From Pyrococcus kukulkanii (GTDB lineage Archaea; Methanobacteriota_B; Thermococci; Thermococcales; Thermococcaceae): 64,000 nucleotides of DNA. Positions 8,890-18,618 of the stretch are shown here, piece by piece. The stretch spans positions 186,001 to 250,000 of the forward strand of contig NZ_JARRIB010000002.1 of NCBI RefSeq assembly GCF_041647995.1, written 5' to 3'. The notes under the pieces were generated by a model. The model searched no databases. It was not told the DNA's origin and saw only the letters and a list, made by a program, of their open reading frames with translations. The position numbers were made by a program, and so were the translations under genes. Numbering within the stretch: position 1 is the first letter of the stretch; the number at the start of each line of letters is the position of its first letter.

Positions 8890-9894
8890 ATGAAGAGCCT
8901 CTTCGTTCTAGTCCTGGGGAACACTGAGATAAGCTTAATTCCTGGGATAAGCGTTGCGGGAGCAACTCCCGAGCTGACAAAGCTTACTCCTCCTGCAGAT
9001 GCTGAGTACCTCTTCTATGAAAAGCCCAAGATTATAGACGCGATACCCGTAACCCCCGAGGGGCATCCAACTCCAGCCATAATAACCAAGGCAGCAAAGG
9101 AACTTGCCAAGTTTCCGATTCTCGTGGTTAGGGGAGGAACTTACCTGCCTCCGATGCTTCCCCACGTTCACATCAGCGACAAGGTTGGGAGGGACTTCAG
9201 GAGAGAACCTGCACTTCCAGAAGTTGAGGAAATAATTGAGAGGGCCAAGTTACTTGGGGAAGAGCTGAACAAGGCTAACATAGAGGAGCTGGTAATAGGG
9301 GAGTCAACCCCAGGAGGAACAACAACCGCTCAGGCCGTTCTATGGGCCCTAGGTTACGAAGCAAAAACATCCTCAGCCTCGCCATCAAATCCCCAGGAAC
9401 TTAAGAGGAAGGTAATAGAGGAGGGATTCAAGAGAGTCGGAATGGAAAAAGGGAGCCTAAAGGATAAGCCAATAGAAGCGATAAGGCAGTTCGGAGATCC
9501 AATGATCGCAACAGTTGTTGGATTATCGCTAGGATTCAGAAAGAGCGTAGTGCTCGCCGGGGGAACCCAGATGCTGGCTGTTGCTGCCGTGTTAAAGGCT
9601 CTAGGGGAGGACATGGACAGGTTCATGATAGCCACCACCAAGTGGATAGTTCAGGATAAAAGTGCGACCTTCGTCGAGACCGCTAGGGAGATAGGGATAA
9701 TAACTTACTCGGCCGACTTGGACTTCTCTAATAGCAAGTTCAAAGGGCTCCAGGATTACGAAAGAGGCTACGTGAAGGAAGGTGTTGGAGCTGGAGGAGC
9801 CACTTGGTTAGCGGTAAAGGCAGGATTTTCGCCTGAGGACGTCTCAAGAAAGGTTGAAGAGCTGTACGAGAAGCTTATGAGGACGAAGAGTTAG
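8890..9894 (+). CDS. cobT: CobT-like nicotinate-nucleotide:base phosphoribosyltransferase (UPF0284 family)
   Basis: A 334-residue protein of the archaeal UPF0284 branch of the CobT family, expected to make alpha-ribazole-phosphate (or another alpha-nucleotide) from NaMN and a base. Visible marks: [56 protein letters not shown], and the glycine-rich [12 protein letters not shown]. The ATG at 8890 follows GGTGGTGGG; the frame is open upstream to 8761 but that part overlaps cbiP and looks spurious. Its stop overlaps that of the convergent cbiZ by 4 nt. Confidence 0.88.
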   Translation: MKSLFVLVLGNTEISLIPGISVAGATPELTKLTPPADAEYLFYEKPKIIDAIPVTPEGHPTPAIITKAAKELAKFPILVVRGGTYLPPMLPHVHISDKVGRDFRREPALPEVEEIIERAKLLGEELNKANIEELVIGESTPGGTTTAQAVLWALGYEAKTSSASPSNPQELKRKVIEEGFKRVGMEKGSLKDKPIEAIRQFGDPMIATVVGLSLGFRKSVVLAGGTQMLAVAAVLKALGEDMDRFMIATTKWIVQDKSATFVETAREIGIITYSADLDFSNSKFKGLQDYERGYVKEGVGAGGATWLAVKAGFSPEDVSRKVEELYEKLMRTKS

Positions 9895-10472
9895 AGTTCG
9901 CACCACTTCTTTATGCTTTCCTCCAAAGCTTTCCTCACTGCTTTTCCAATGTTTATTCCAAGTCTAGTTGCAGTTCCGGCCCACTCAATATCCCCTTCAA
10001 ACGCGAAAACCCCGATTCCATCGCTCGTCGTTCCAGTGGCTTTATAGCCCATCGTCAAGAGGGTGTAGGTTTTTGCCTCCGTAGCCGTCATCACCGCGTT
10101 CACGAGAGCTCCAACCGTTAGTCCTTCCTCTATTACCAAGGCAATATTTATGGTTCCCGGGCTCCAAGGGGGAGGTTCATCACCGGCTATTGCGGGATTA
10201 GTTATTCCGGCCGTAACGTAAGCTGTGACGCTACCCTTCTTTGCCACCGCGAGTACCTTTTCCACATCAGCCGCAGTCATGAAGCCAACGAAGTTCTTGA
10301 GGTTGTGCTCCTCTTCGAACCTTCTGCAATCTTTCTTGTAGTTTCCGGAGTAGTTCTCGTGAACCATCATGAAGAAGAAGCCGTTAGCCTTGGTTAGCCC
10401 TCCCCTGTAGGGGGCGTTGCTTAGGGCTATCATTGGTTCCTTAAAAGATTTTATGAAGTGGCTAAACTTCAT
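9891..10472 (-). CDS. cbiZ: Adenosylcobinamide amidohydrolase CbiZ
   Basis: A 193-residue CbiZ-family enzyme, which cleaves the aminopropanol side chain of adenosylcobinamide to give cobyric acid, so that archaea can re-use scavenged cobinamide through CbiB. Family marks are [48 protein letters not shown] and [13 protein letters not shown]. The start codon overlaps the stop of the upstream PIN toxin (TAATG), so vapB-vapC-cbiZ appears to be a single translationally coupled operon on the minus strand. Confidence 0.92.
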   Translation of the reverse strand: MKFSHFIKSFKEPMIALSNAPYRGGLTKANGFFFMMVHENYSGNYKKDCRRFEEEHNLKNFVGFMTAADVEKVLAVAKKGSVTAYVTAGITNPAIAGDEPPPWSPGTINIALVIEEGLTVGALVNAVMTATEAKTYTLLTMGYKATGTTSDGIGVFAFEGDIEWAGTATRLGINIGKAVRKALEESIKKWCEL

Positions 10473-10858
10473 TAAAATTCCCCCTTTATAAGATGGATCT
10501 CGAATCCCATATCCCTCAAGACGGTAAAGTCTTCGTCCATTGTTATTAACGCCAAATTATTGGCGATTGCTATGGATGCTATAAACAGATCTCGGAGGGA
10601 TAAAGGAGTTCCCCTTTCTCGTAATTTTCTATGTATATAAGAGGCCACTTCAGCACATTTACCGTCAAAAGGAAGCTCAGGAAGTAACTCCAACCACATT
10701 AGTTCGTCCTTTCTGGGGAACCCTATAAGAACTTCGAATTTTGTTATAGAAGTTATGTAAAAAGTATTGTCAATAGATGATATTTTCTCGAAAATATCTC
10801 TTCCTCCACCTTTTCTACCAAGCTCGAGTATTATGTTCGTATCAAGGACTGCCCCCAT
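10472..10858 (-). CDS. vapC: VapC-type PIN toxin
   Basis: A 128-residue PIN ribonuclease with all four expected acidic positions: VLDTNIILE (D6), TKFEVLIG (Glu), LRDLFIASIAI (Asp) and ITMDEDFTVL (Asp). It overlaps its antitoxin by 28 nt and its stop overlaps the cbiZ start. Toxin and vitamin-salvage gene thus share a transcript, so transcription of this module and cbiZ should rise and fall together. The pair looks intact and functional. Confidence 0.88.
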   Translation of the reverse strand: MGAVLDTNIILELGRKGGGRDIFEKISSIDNTFYITSITKFEVLIGFPRKDELMWLELLPELPFDGKCAEVASYIHRKLRERGTPLSLRDLFIASIAIANNLALITMDEDFTVLRDMGFEIHLIKGEF

Positions 10859-11067
10859 TTCTCAAACTCCTCCTCAATTTCTTTAAGCCTCTTCTTTGTT
10901 TCCTCGTACTCCTCCTCACTGAAGATACCGCAAATATGCTTCAAAATATCTATATTCCCCTTCTTCTCTCTGAGAAGATCCCTAAGTAATTCACTAAATG
11001 ATCTATTCCCCTTTATCCTAACCAGCTCTTCATACACATCATCGGATATCGTTATAGTTTTCACCAC
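10831..11067 (-). CDS. vapB: VapB-type antitoxin (DUF217 family)
   Basis: A ribbon-helix-helix style antitoxin of about 78 residues: VKTITISDDVYEELVRIKG, then RSFSELLRDLL, then an acidic coiled tail (EEEYEETKKRLKEIEEEFEKW) that would wrap the toxin. The frame is open up to an ATG at 11112. That extension includes CTTAAATATG, a good TATA box about 25-30 bp before a tandem GTG GTG (11067, 11064), so a GTG start near 11067 is much more likely. The antitoxin normally represses this promoter. Confidence 0.82.
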   Translation of the reverse strand: MVKTITISDDVYEELVRIKGNRSFSELLRDLLREKKGNIDILKHICGIFSEEEYEETKKRLKEIEEEFEKWGQSLIRT

Positions 11068-11139
11068 TTTACTGCACCCAGTACACTGAACACATGCATC
11101 ATATTTAAGCATTACCTAGCATTAATTAATCACATAAAA

Positions 11140-11330
11140 TTAAAATTCTTTCCTAAGCCTCTCTTCTACAACCAACACAAGGTCTTGAGGCAATTCTTTT
11201 CCGGTGAGAACCTTATAATATCCCCTCGCGTAGTTCAAAGCCCCTCAATGACTTTATCTCTCTTTTCGGGATAACGCTCAATGTACTTTCGAGCCCACTC
11301 TACTGTAACATCTGTAAAATTCTCATTCAC
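11140..11330 (-). pseudogene. Small hypothetical protein, interrupted by a one-base frameshift
   Basis: From a GTG at 11330 (GGTGTGG upstream) the frame reads VNENFTDVTVEWARKYIERY and on through PEKRDKVIEGL, then stops at a TGA near 11239. Adding one G to the G run just before it opens a continuing frame, NYARGYYKVLTGKELPQDLV and VVEERLRKEF, to a stop at 11140-11142. The rebuilt 63-residue protein is helical and charged, and I do not recognise it. The pattern is a single indel in a homopolymer, like the one at 4496-4500. Confidence 0.55.
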
Positions 11331-11361
11331 TGTCCACACCCTCCAAAAAGAGAAATAAAGG

Positions 11362-12855
11362 TTAGAGGTACCTCTCCCTAACCCACCTGATAAAGTACTC
11401 TGCATCCATTTCTTCTCCGATGGCCCTCTTAAGTAGCTCCTTAGGCGGATAAATTGAGCCCCAGCGATGTATCTTCTCCCTGAGCCATGCCTTTATCGGC
11501 TCGAAGTCTCCCTCAGCAACTTTTGCCTCAACGTCCAAATCCTTCTTCATGTGGTAGTAGAGCTGTGCCGCGAGTATCGTCCCTATGCTGTAAGTGGGGA
11601 AGTAGCCTATGCTACCGTGGGCCCAGTGTATGTCCTGAAGTATTCCCTCCCTGTACGTTTTCGGCCTTATGCCGAGGAGTCTCTCCATCTCCTCGTTCCA
11701 GAGCTCAGGAAGATCCTTGGCCTTAACTCCCTCGTTCAGCATCATCCTCTCGAGCTTGAACCTCAGGATTATGTGGAAATTGTACGTAACTACATCGGCT
11801 TCAGTCCTTATGAAGTCAGGCCTCACCATATTGAAGTACAGGTAGACATCCTCGGGCGTGTACTCCTCAATGAACGGGAGATTCTCCTTAAGCACTGGAT
11901 AGAGTAGCTCGACGAACTCTTTGCTCCTTCCAATTACGTTCTCCCAGAACCTGCTTTGGCTCTCGTGTATTCCCAGGCTAACGCCTCCCGCGATGGGGGT
12001 GAACATGAACCTCTCGTCCTGCTGGAGCTCGTAGAGGGCATGCCCAAACTCGTGGATCGTGCTGAGGACAGTCCTCCTGAAGTCGAAGCCTTCATATCTC
12101 GTGGTGATCCTCACATCTTTGATTCCAAACTCCGTAGTGAATGGGTGGGCTGAAATGTCTATCCTAGCCCTTGTGCCAAGCGGGAAGCCGAACTTCTCGA
12201 GGATCCAGAGGTTAACCTTCTCCATCCACTCCTTCTCGTACTTCTCCTTCTCTAGGGGATGCTCCCTGGGAACTTTGCCCTCCTCTAATATCTTGTCGAG
12301 CAGTGGTTTGAGATCCTTCTCAAGCTTATCGAACATCCTAATTACGTCCTTAGTCCTTAGTCCCTCCTCATACAAGTCAAGGAGAGCATCATAGGGTTCT
12401 TCCTCATAGCCCAGGTAGTCAGCGGCCCTCTTTGCCAAGTCAATTATCTTGTCGAGCCAGGGCTCAAACTTCGAGAAATCATCCTTGGCCTTAGCCTCCT
12501 CCCAGGCCTTTGTGGCTTGGGCTGTAACTTCGCTTACCTCCCTTAAGAACTCGGGTGGGAATGACTTGGTTATTCTAATAGACCTATCGAGGACCCTAAC
12601 TACTCCCTTCTCGTACTCGTTGAGCTCCTGATCCTTGGCCTTCTCAACCAGCTCAACGAAGTCTGGCCTTAGTAGGAGTTCCTGGGAGAGGACTGAGAGC
12701 TCTCCCTGGGCCACTGATCTCTCCATAATTCCCTCTTTGGGCATGTTTACTTCGAGATCCCAGCTAAGAACGCTTTGTGCATGACTTATAGCCCAAATCC
12801 TCCTGTATTTAGCTAAGATCTCCTTGATTATCTCGTTCTGGAAGACTTCTTCCAT
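11362..12855 (-). CDS. Thermostable metallocarboxypeptidase, M32 family
   Basis: A 497-residue M32 carboxypeptidase of the PfuCP type, a cytosolic metalloenzyme that trims C-terminal residues from peptides; it would serve peptide fermentation. The active site HEFGH is at residues 268-272, followed by HESQSR (297-302), the second metal-ligand motif of the family. The C-terminal DIHWAHGSIGYFPTYSIGT segment is also typical. Length matches the family (about 500). It has its own promoter region (12856-12932), divergent from the PfkB gene. Confidence 0.95.
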   Translation of the reverse strand: MEEVFQNEIIKEILAKYRRIWAISHAQSVLSWDLEVNMPKEGIMERSVAQGELSVLSQELLLRPDFVELVEKAKDQELNEYEKGVVRVLDRSIRITKSFPPEFLREVSEVTAQATKAWEEAKAKDDFSKFEPWLDKIIDLAKRAADYLGYEEEPYDALLDLYEEGLRTKDVIRMFDKLEKDLKPLLDKILEEGKVPREHPLEKEKYEKEWMEKVNLWILEKFGFPLGTRARIDISAHPFTTEFGIKDVRITTRYEGFDFRRTVLSTIHEFGHALYELQQDERFMFTPIAGGVSLGIHESQSRFWENVIGRSKEFVELLYPVLKENLPFIEEYTPEDVYLYFNMVRPDFIRTEADVVTYNFHIILRFKLERMMLNEGVKAKDLPELWNEEMERLLGIRPKTYREGILQDIHWAHGSIGYFPTYSIGTILAAQLYYHMKKDLDVEAKVAEGDFEPIKAWLREKIHRWGSIYPPKELLKRAIGEEMDAEYFIRWVRERYL

Positions 12856-12932
12856 GGAACCACCAAAACACTCTTAATGCCTCTCTTTAAAATCTTTTCA
12901 ATGTCAATCTAAACGTTCTACGGGGAAGGAAA

Positions 12933-13754
12933 ATGGTAGAGCTTGTCGTTGTAGGTCATCTATCAATAGACACGATAATTCTACCTGATGGAAAGAAGAT
13001 CGAGACCCCAGGAGGAGCTGGAGCCAATGTAGCGATATCAGCCTCCCTAGCGGGCGCAAAGGTTGGCTTAGTGACTAAGATAGGAACGGATTTCCCAGGG
13101 GAATGGCTGGAGAAGCTCTCCAAGCATGTGGACGTTAGAGGAGTCCAGATTTTGCCTGGTAAAACGCTCCACGTTTGGATGATCTATAGGGAAGATGGAA
13201 GCGTTGAAGCTCCAGTTGAAGTGGGAGTTGCAGAGAGGATGGGAGAAGTTTCAATTCCCCAGGATTACCTAATGGCAAAGATCTTCCATATAGCCCCAAC
13301 TCCTCTAAAGGAACAATTAAAACTCGTGAATAGACTGAGTGAGAGGAAGATAAGCTTGGATTTCAGTCCAACTTACTACGAAGACTACAGGAAAGAGAAG
13401 GAGCTCGTTAAGGAGATAATATCGAAAAGCTATGTGATATTTCCAAATGAAGTCGAAGCTGAGATCCTCACGGGACATAAGGAGGTTAAGAAGGCCGCAG
13501 AAGAACTTCACTCCTGGGGTGCGGAGATTATTGTGATAACCAGGGGGAATAAAGGTGTTTTAGTATATGACGGGGAATTTCAAGAGTTTCCAGCGTTGCC
13601 CGCTAAGGTTGTAGACCCAACGGGAGCTGGGGATGCGTTCGCGGGTGGATTCTTGGCTGGTTTGGTTAAAGGGAAAGGAATAGAGGAAAGCGTTAACATT
13701 GGACTTAAAATGGCTAAAAAGGTTTTAGAAAGATTGGGAGGTTGGAGCATTTAA
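12933..13754 (+). CDS. PfkB/ribokinase-family carbohydrate or nucleoside kinase
   Basis: A 273-residue ribokinase-fold kinase. The N-terminal GGAGANVAISASLAGAKVGL segment binds substrate and the C-terminal DPTGAGDAFAGGFLAGL is the PfkB signature with the catalytic Asp. Substrate cannot be told from sequence: nucleosides (as in archaeal nucleoside kinases) and ribose are the main options. GGGGAAGG precedes the ATG. Its 3' end overlaps the convergent S2P protease gene by 4 nt. Confidence 0.85.
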   Translation: MVELVVVGHLSIDTIILPDGKKIETPGGAGANVAISASLAGAKVGLVTKIGTDFPGEWLEKLSKHVDVRGVQILPGKTLHVWMIYREDGSVEAPVEVGVAERMGEVSIPQDYLMAKIFHIAPTPLKEQLKLVNRLSERKISLDFSPTYYEDYRKEKELVKEIISKSYVIFPNEVEAEILTGHKEVKKAAEELHSWGAEIIVITRGNKGVLVYDGEFQEFPALPAKVVDPTGAGDAFAGGFLAGLVKGKGIEESVNIGLKMAKKVLERLGGWSI

Positions 13755-14320
13755 ACATGGTAAAGCATGAATGATAGGCCTTCAAGAACCGCCCAGTAAC
13801 CAGGGTTCCACTTGAACACCTTAAACCCATCAAGTGGTGGAAAAGGTAGGAGGTTGAAGAAGGCTAGCCAAGCGTTAACGTGGGCCATGTACGATAAGAG
13901 TAGCCAAGCATAGGGATTCATTGAGACTACCTTAAGGATTGCTATAGCAGTGATTGCGACCAAAATGTTAGTTAACGGACCTGCCAGGGCTATCATACCC
14001 TCGCTCCTTCTGTCCTGCCAGTACTGGTAGGGAGCGTAGATGTACACGGCACCTACGGCTGCGAAAACCCAGGAAGATCCCGTTAAGAGCTTGGAAAGCA
14101 TCCCCAGAACGAGTGCCACCGCTATTCCAAAGTCCCACCTCTTGTAATATGCTACGTACCCATAGTGCCTCGCTACCTGTCTATGGGCAAGTTCGTGAAG
14201 GACAAATGCCGTGAAGAGGGCCGGAGCTACGAATAGCATTAACCTAGGCCTAAAGTCTGAGAATATGAGCAATAAAACGATGAAAGATATAGCCAAATCC
14301 TCAAGTTCTCTCTTTCTCAT
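13751..14320 (-). CDS. Site-2-protease-like (M50) intramembrane metalloprotease
   Basis: A 189-residue multi-pass membrane protein. HELAH (residues 42-46) is the zinc site and FNLLPFPPLDGFKV supplies the third ligand Asp (family N-PDG motif). M50 enzymes cut proteins within the membrane, usually in signalling or membrane protein turnover; the target here is unknown. It overlaps the small KH-like gene upstream by 4 nt, so the two are co-translated. Confidence 0.85.
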   Translation of the reverse strand: MRKRELEDLAISFIVLLLIFSDFRPRLMLFVAPALFTAFVLHELAHRQVARHYGYVAYYKRWDFGIAVALVLGMLSKLLTGSSWVFAAVGAVYIYAPYQYWQDRRSEGMIALAGPLTNILVAITAIAILKVVSMNPYAWLLLSYMAHVNAWLAFFNLLPFPPLDGFKVFKWNPGYWAVLEGLSFMLYHV

Positions 14321-14505
14321 CTCGCCCGCACCTCGATTTTCCTGCCAAGGACGAGTTCTGCAGCCTTAACCGCTGCACCTCCAGTCCCGACTGCAATCCT
14401 AACTTGATCCTTTGGGACGTAAACTATTATCTTTTCCCCATCGAACTCTAAGTCTATTATATCGGCCCTTAACATCTCCTTCAGCCTTCTATATATATCG
14501 TCCAT
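14317..14505 (-). CDS. Small KH-like RNA-binding protein
   Basis: A 62-residue protein that looks like a minimal KH domain: the VGTGGAAVKAAELVLGRKIEV segment carries the G-x-G-G-x-x-x-x loop and following helix seen in NusA-type KH folds. It would bind single-stranded RNA. I chose ATG 14505 because AGGTGG lies just upstream; the GTG at 14514 is in frame. It overlaps the M50 protease gene by 4 nt. No function is known for this short form. Confidence 0.65.
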   Translation of the reverse strand: MDDIYRRLKEMLRADIIDLEFDGEKIIVYVPKDQVRIAVGTGGAAVKAAELVLGRKIEVRAR

Positions 14506-14541
14506 ATCAACCACCTAATACTCGGGAATCCTTATTGGGGC

Positions 14542-15072
14542 CTAGAGCTCTTTCTCCGAGGATTCCAAGTTAGTCGCGAGCATCCTAATTCTCTCAACCC
14601 CCCTAATCTCCTTTATGTACTCGGCCACGCTCTTGGGAACGAGATCTTCCCAGGGCTCTCCCTCGATCATCCTCCTCCTTATCTCGGTTGCGGAGAGTAT
14701 GTCCTTTCTGAACATTGGCTGAACTATAACCTTATACCCTCTCTCCCTGAAAAGCTCGGCAACTAGTGAATTTCCCGTGAATACAACCTCAAACTTTGGA
14801 ACCATGGCTTCAACGTACGGAACCCATATGGAGTTGAAGTTTATGTCTGGGAGGGGAATTAGGTAGTACCTCTTCTTGAAGCCCGCCTCATCCAAGGCCC
14901 TTATGAGCATCTCCATTCTCTCTCCCGTCGTAAAGGGGTTCTTAAGGGTGTGGCTTGCCTGGGCACTTCCTATCCCAATTATCACTTCATCCACCTGAGA
15001 GAAGACGAATTCTAAAGCTTTTATGTGGCCATTGTGGACGGGTTGAAACCTTCCAACGAAGAGACCCCTCAT
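14542..15072 (-). CDS. nadM: Nicotinamide-nucleotide adenylyltransferase NadM
   Basis: About 176 residues; transfers AMP from ATP to nicotinamide mononucleotide to make NAD. The nucleotidyltransferase motif GRFQPVHNGH is right at the N-terminus and LSATEIRRRMIEG is the C-terminal ISxxxxR-type motif. The ATG at 15072 has GGAGGTGAGAG upstream. The open frame extends to 15111 but would overlap the SAM hydrolase gene, whose stop lies only 4 nt before this start, so the two probably form an operon. Confidence 0.93.
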   Translation of the reverse strand: MRGLFVGRFQPVHNGHIKALEFVFSQVDEVIIGIGSAQASHTLKNPFTTGERMEMLIRALDEAGFKKRYYLIPLPDINFNSIWVPYVEAMVPKFEVVFTGNSLVAELFRERGYKVIVQPMFRKDILSATEIRRRMIEGEPWEDLVPKSVAEYIKEIRGVERIRMLATNLESSEKEL

Positions 15073-15076
15073 ACTC

Positions 15077-15871
<795 letters not shown>

Positions 15872-15923
15872 TTAACTTCACAAACTTTATTAAACATCAC
15901 TCCAAAAATCATATGGTGAAGTT

Positions 15924-17519
15924 ATGAAACATTTAAAGCTTATCGTGGTAATATTGATATCACTATCATTTGGATGTCTGATAAAGCCCCCTGCTGAGGT
16001 TAAGTTTGAGCTTGATACGAACGTTATAGGCCCAGGGGACATTTTCCATTTAATAGTAACGATTAATAATACAGGGAAGGTTGGCATTCTGGCAGCGAAC
16101 CTTCAGATAGAGGGTGATGATTTCATACTAGTGGGATCCCCCAAACTTACTTCCCCCCTTAAAGTCGGAGAGTCAACTAAGTTGATATGGACTATTAAGG
16201 GACCGGCAATCCCGGGAACTTACACGCTCAAAGTGTACTTAGATATAGTGGATGAACTTCACAGAACTTGGAGGGGAAACATATACGAGACGAGGATAAA
16301 AGTCGTGAATAAGACGGATAAGAATTCTAAGGTCAATATAAGGATCCTAGCTCCAAATCAGACGTACGGGGGTAAGATAATAACAATTCCAATTGCCGTC
16401 ACCAATAACCTTCAGTCCGACATTAGGGTGATTAACTTGGAGGTGAACGCAGGGGGTCTGAAGATAATTGAGGCTCCAAAAGGATCAGTCACAGTGCCCC
16501 CAAATTCCACATACACATTTTTACTTAAGGTTAAGACTCCCCCAGAATTTGAAAGGGCGAGAATATTTGTTATCCTTGAGTACGGTTCTCAAATGGGGAT
16601 AGGAAAGAAGGTTTCAGAAAAAGAGATTACCGTTCTATGGCAACCCTGGATGTTATCTGAGGAAGAAATAAGGGAGGCGTACGGGAATATATCGGAATGG
16701 GTATTTATGGACTCGATCGTGGACAGGTACTGGGAGAACGTTTATGGATCAACATCAATAATTAACAGGCAAGCACTCAGGGAAAGTATAATGCCCATAA
16801 TAAATGGTTCAAAGTCCGATATAGAGGCAGCAAAAGCAATCTTTAATTATATTTTCACGCACTTCACGTTCGAAGACAAGGGGGTTTCGATCCTTAACCC
16901 CCAGGTACTCCAAAATTCGACAACTCTATCGCCCATAGAGGCGAACCTCCTAATGGTGGCCTACCTAAGATCAATCAACGTGCCGGCAAGGGTAATTAGC
17001 GTGTACAATGGCGTAGATTGTACGGAATTCCCGTTTGTTGAAGCCTATATCTCCGGAAAATGGTACGTTATAGACTTCAAGCACATGTTCTTTGGGACGA
17101 GAGAGGAATTCATTTCAAGCAGGTGGTTCCCGACAATTTATCAAGAAATAGGGATATTCAACAACAAACTTGTTGCGATAGAACCTGGAGGAGATCCCCA
17201 TAACCACGAACAACTGACACAGCTATACCTAGGCATAACCAAGAAAAGCCTGCTAAATGCCCTCTACAACAGGTTAGACAAGAGGACTTATATGAAGGTA
17301 AAGGAGCTATTGGCACTCCTCGACTCTGAAAATGAAAGAATATTCGCACTATTCTTATTTACCTCTGGGAGCCCAGATGAGGTTGAGAATCTATTAAACA
17401 CCGTTAGCGTAGAAAAACTCAGTGGAACGATTAAGGCATTTTATGAGTTCTACTATGACATAAAATGGGAGGAAGACTTTAGAGTTTACTGGGAGAAACT
17501 CCTTATGACGTACAGGTGA
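15924..17519 (+). CDS. Secreted lipoprotein with CARDB-like repeats and a degenerate transglutaminase-like domain
   Basis: A 531-residue exported protein. A hydrophobic signal ends in LSFGC, a lipobox with Cys18 as the likely anchor. Residues about 25-260 form two Ig-like CARDB/NPCBM-type repeats (VTINNTGKVGILAANLQI; VTNNLQSDIRVINLEV). Residues about 300-400 resemble a transglutaminase/protease fold (LLMVAYLRSINVPARVISVYNG, AYISGKWYVIDF). The Cys and His that the active fold needs at these places appear to be missing (ANLLM and FVEAY), so I infer a binding rather than catalytic role at the cell surface. Confidence 0.65.
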   Translation: MKHLKLIVVILISLSFGCLIKPPAEVKFELDTNVIGPGDIFHLIVTINNTGKVGILAANLQIEGDDFILVGSPKLTSPLKVGESTKLIWTIKGPAIPGTYTLKVYLDIVDELHRTWRGNIYETRIKVVNKTDKNSKVNIRILAPNQTYGGKIITIPIAVTNNLQSDIRVINLEVNAGGLKIIEAPKGSVTVPPNSTYTFLLKVKTPPEFERARIFVILEYGSQMGIGKKVSEKEITVLWQPWMLSEEEIREAYGNISEWVFMDSIVDRYWENVYGSTSIINRQALRESIMPIINGSKSDIEAAKAIFNYIFTHFTFEDKGVSILNPQVLQNSTTLSPIEANLLMVAYLRSINVPARVISVYNGVDCTEFPFVEAYISGKWYVIDFKHMFFGTREEFISSRWFPTIYQEIGIFNNKLVAIEPGGDPHNHEQLTQLYLGITKKSLLNALYNRLDKRTYMKVKELLALLDSENERIFALFLFTSGSPDEVENLLNTVSVEKLSGTIKAFYEFYYDIKWEEDFRVYWEKLLMTYR

Positions 17520-17525
17520 TTATCG

Positions 17526-18122
17526 ATGATAGTGGTTCTGAGGCTTGGCCATAGGCCGGAGAGGGACAAAAGGATAACGACCCACGTAGCTCTAACTGCT
17601 AGGGCTTTTGGGGCCGATGGGGTAGTTATAATAAGTGAGGAAAAAGATGAAAAGGTAAAGGAGAGTGTTGAGGACGTAGTCAGGAGATGGGGAGGTCCCT
17701 TCTTTATAGAGTTCGATAGGAGTTGGAAGAAGAGAATGAAGGAGTTTAATGGCATTAAGGTTCACCTAACGATGTACGGACTGCACATAGATGACGTCAT
17801 CGACGAACTGAAAGAGAAGTTGAGGGAAGGTCATGATTTCATGATAATAGTAGGAGCCGAGAAAGTTCCCAGGGAGGTTTACGAGCTAGCAGACTACAAT
17901 GTGGCCATAGGAAATCAGCCCCACAGTGAAGTTGCAGCTTTGGCAGTCTTCCTTGACAGATTACTAGAGGGCAAGGGGCTCAGAAAGGAATTTAAAAACG
18001 CAAAGCTGAAGATAATCCCACAGGCAAGGGGCAAGAAGGTAGTGGAGGTTAAAGAAGATGCTGAGCAGGCTAAGACCAGTAACAAGAAAGTACTTAGAGA
18101 AGATAGCAAGTCCAATGGCTAA
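17526..18122 (+). CDS. trm56: tRNA (cytidine(56)-2'-O)-methyltransferase Trm56
   Basis: A 198-residue SPOUT methyltransferase that methylates C56 in the T-loop of archaeal tRNAs, an archaea-specific modification. The opening [28 protein letters not shown] and the knot segment [38 protein letters not shown] are diagnostic. The lysine-rich tail from about residue 175 is encoded by the same DNA that encodes the first residues of the next gene (65-nt overlap in another frame). Confidence 0.92.
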   Translation: MIVVLRLGHRPERDKRITTHVALTARAFGADGVVIISEEKDEKVKESVEDVVRRWGGPFFIEFDRSWKKRMKEFNGIKVHLTMYGLHIDDVIDELKEKLREGHDFMIIVGAEKVPREVYELADYNVAIGNQPHSEVAALAVFLDRLLEGKGLRKEFKNAKLKIIPQARGKKVVEVKEDAEQAKTSNKKVLREDSKSNG

Positions 18123-18618
18123 AGTCGGGATAACTCCAAATCAGCTGACCATCGTTGGCCTTTTAATAACCCTCTTATCTGCCTATGAGTTTTACCTTGG
18201 CAACCAGATTATCGCCGGGATAATACTAATATTCGGCTCGTTTGTAGATGCCCTCGACGGTTCCCTTGCAAGGCTTACCGGGAGAGTTACGAGGTTTGGA
18301 GGTTTCCTCGATTCAACCCTAGACAGGCTAAGCGATTCTGCAGTCTTGTTCGGAATAGCCCTGGGAGAATTAGTAGATTGGAGGGTAGCTTTTTTGGCCC
18401 TTATTGGATCTTACATGGTCAGCTATACTAGATGTAGAGCAGAGCTCGCCGGCTCTGGAACCTTGGCCGTGGGAATAGCGGAGAGGGGGGAAAGGTTGAT
18501 AATCATAATAGTAACAGCGCTACTGAACGCTGTATGGGTGGGGGTATACTTAGTTGCAATACTCGCATGGATAACGTTTATACAGAGGATAATTGAAGCA
18601 AAGAAAAGGTTGGAATGA
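18058..18618 (+). CDS. Archaetidylinositol-phosphate synthase (CDP-alcohol phosphatidyltransferase)
   Basis: A 186-residue membrane enzyme of the CDP-alcohol phosphatidyltransferase family. The catalytic motif DG-x2-AR-x8-G-x3-D-x3-D is complete: [30 protein letters not shown] (about residues 61-90). In archaea of this group the likely reaction is CDP-archaeol plus inositol-phosphate, giving archaetidylinositol-phosphate. It overlaps trm56 by 65 nt and its stop codon lies inside the C box of a downstream sRNA. Confidence 0.85.
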   Translation: MLSRLRPVTRKYLEKIASPMAKVGITPNQLTIVGLLITLLSAYEFYLGNQIIAGIILIFGSFVDALDGSLARLTGRVTRFGGFLDSTLDRLSDSAVLFGIALGELVDWRVAFLALIGSYMVSYTRCRAELAGSGTLAVGIAERGERLIIIIVTALLNAVWVGVYLVAILAWITFIQRIIEAKKRLE

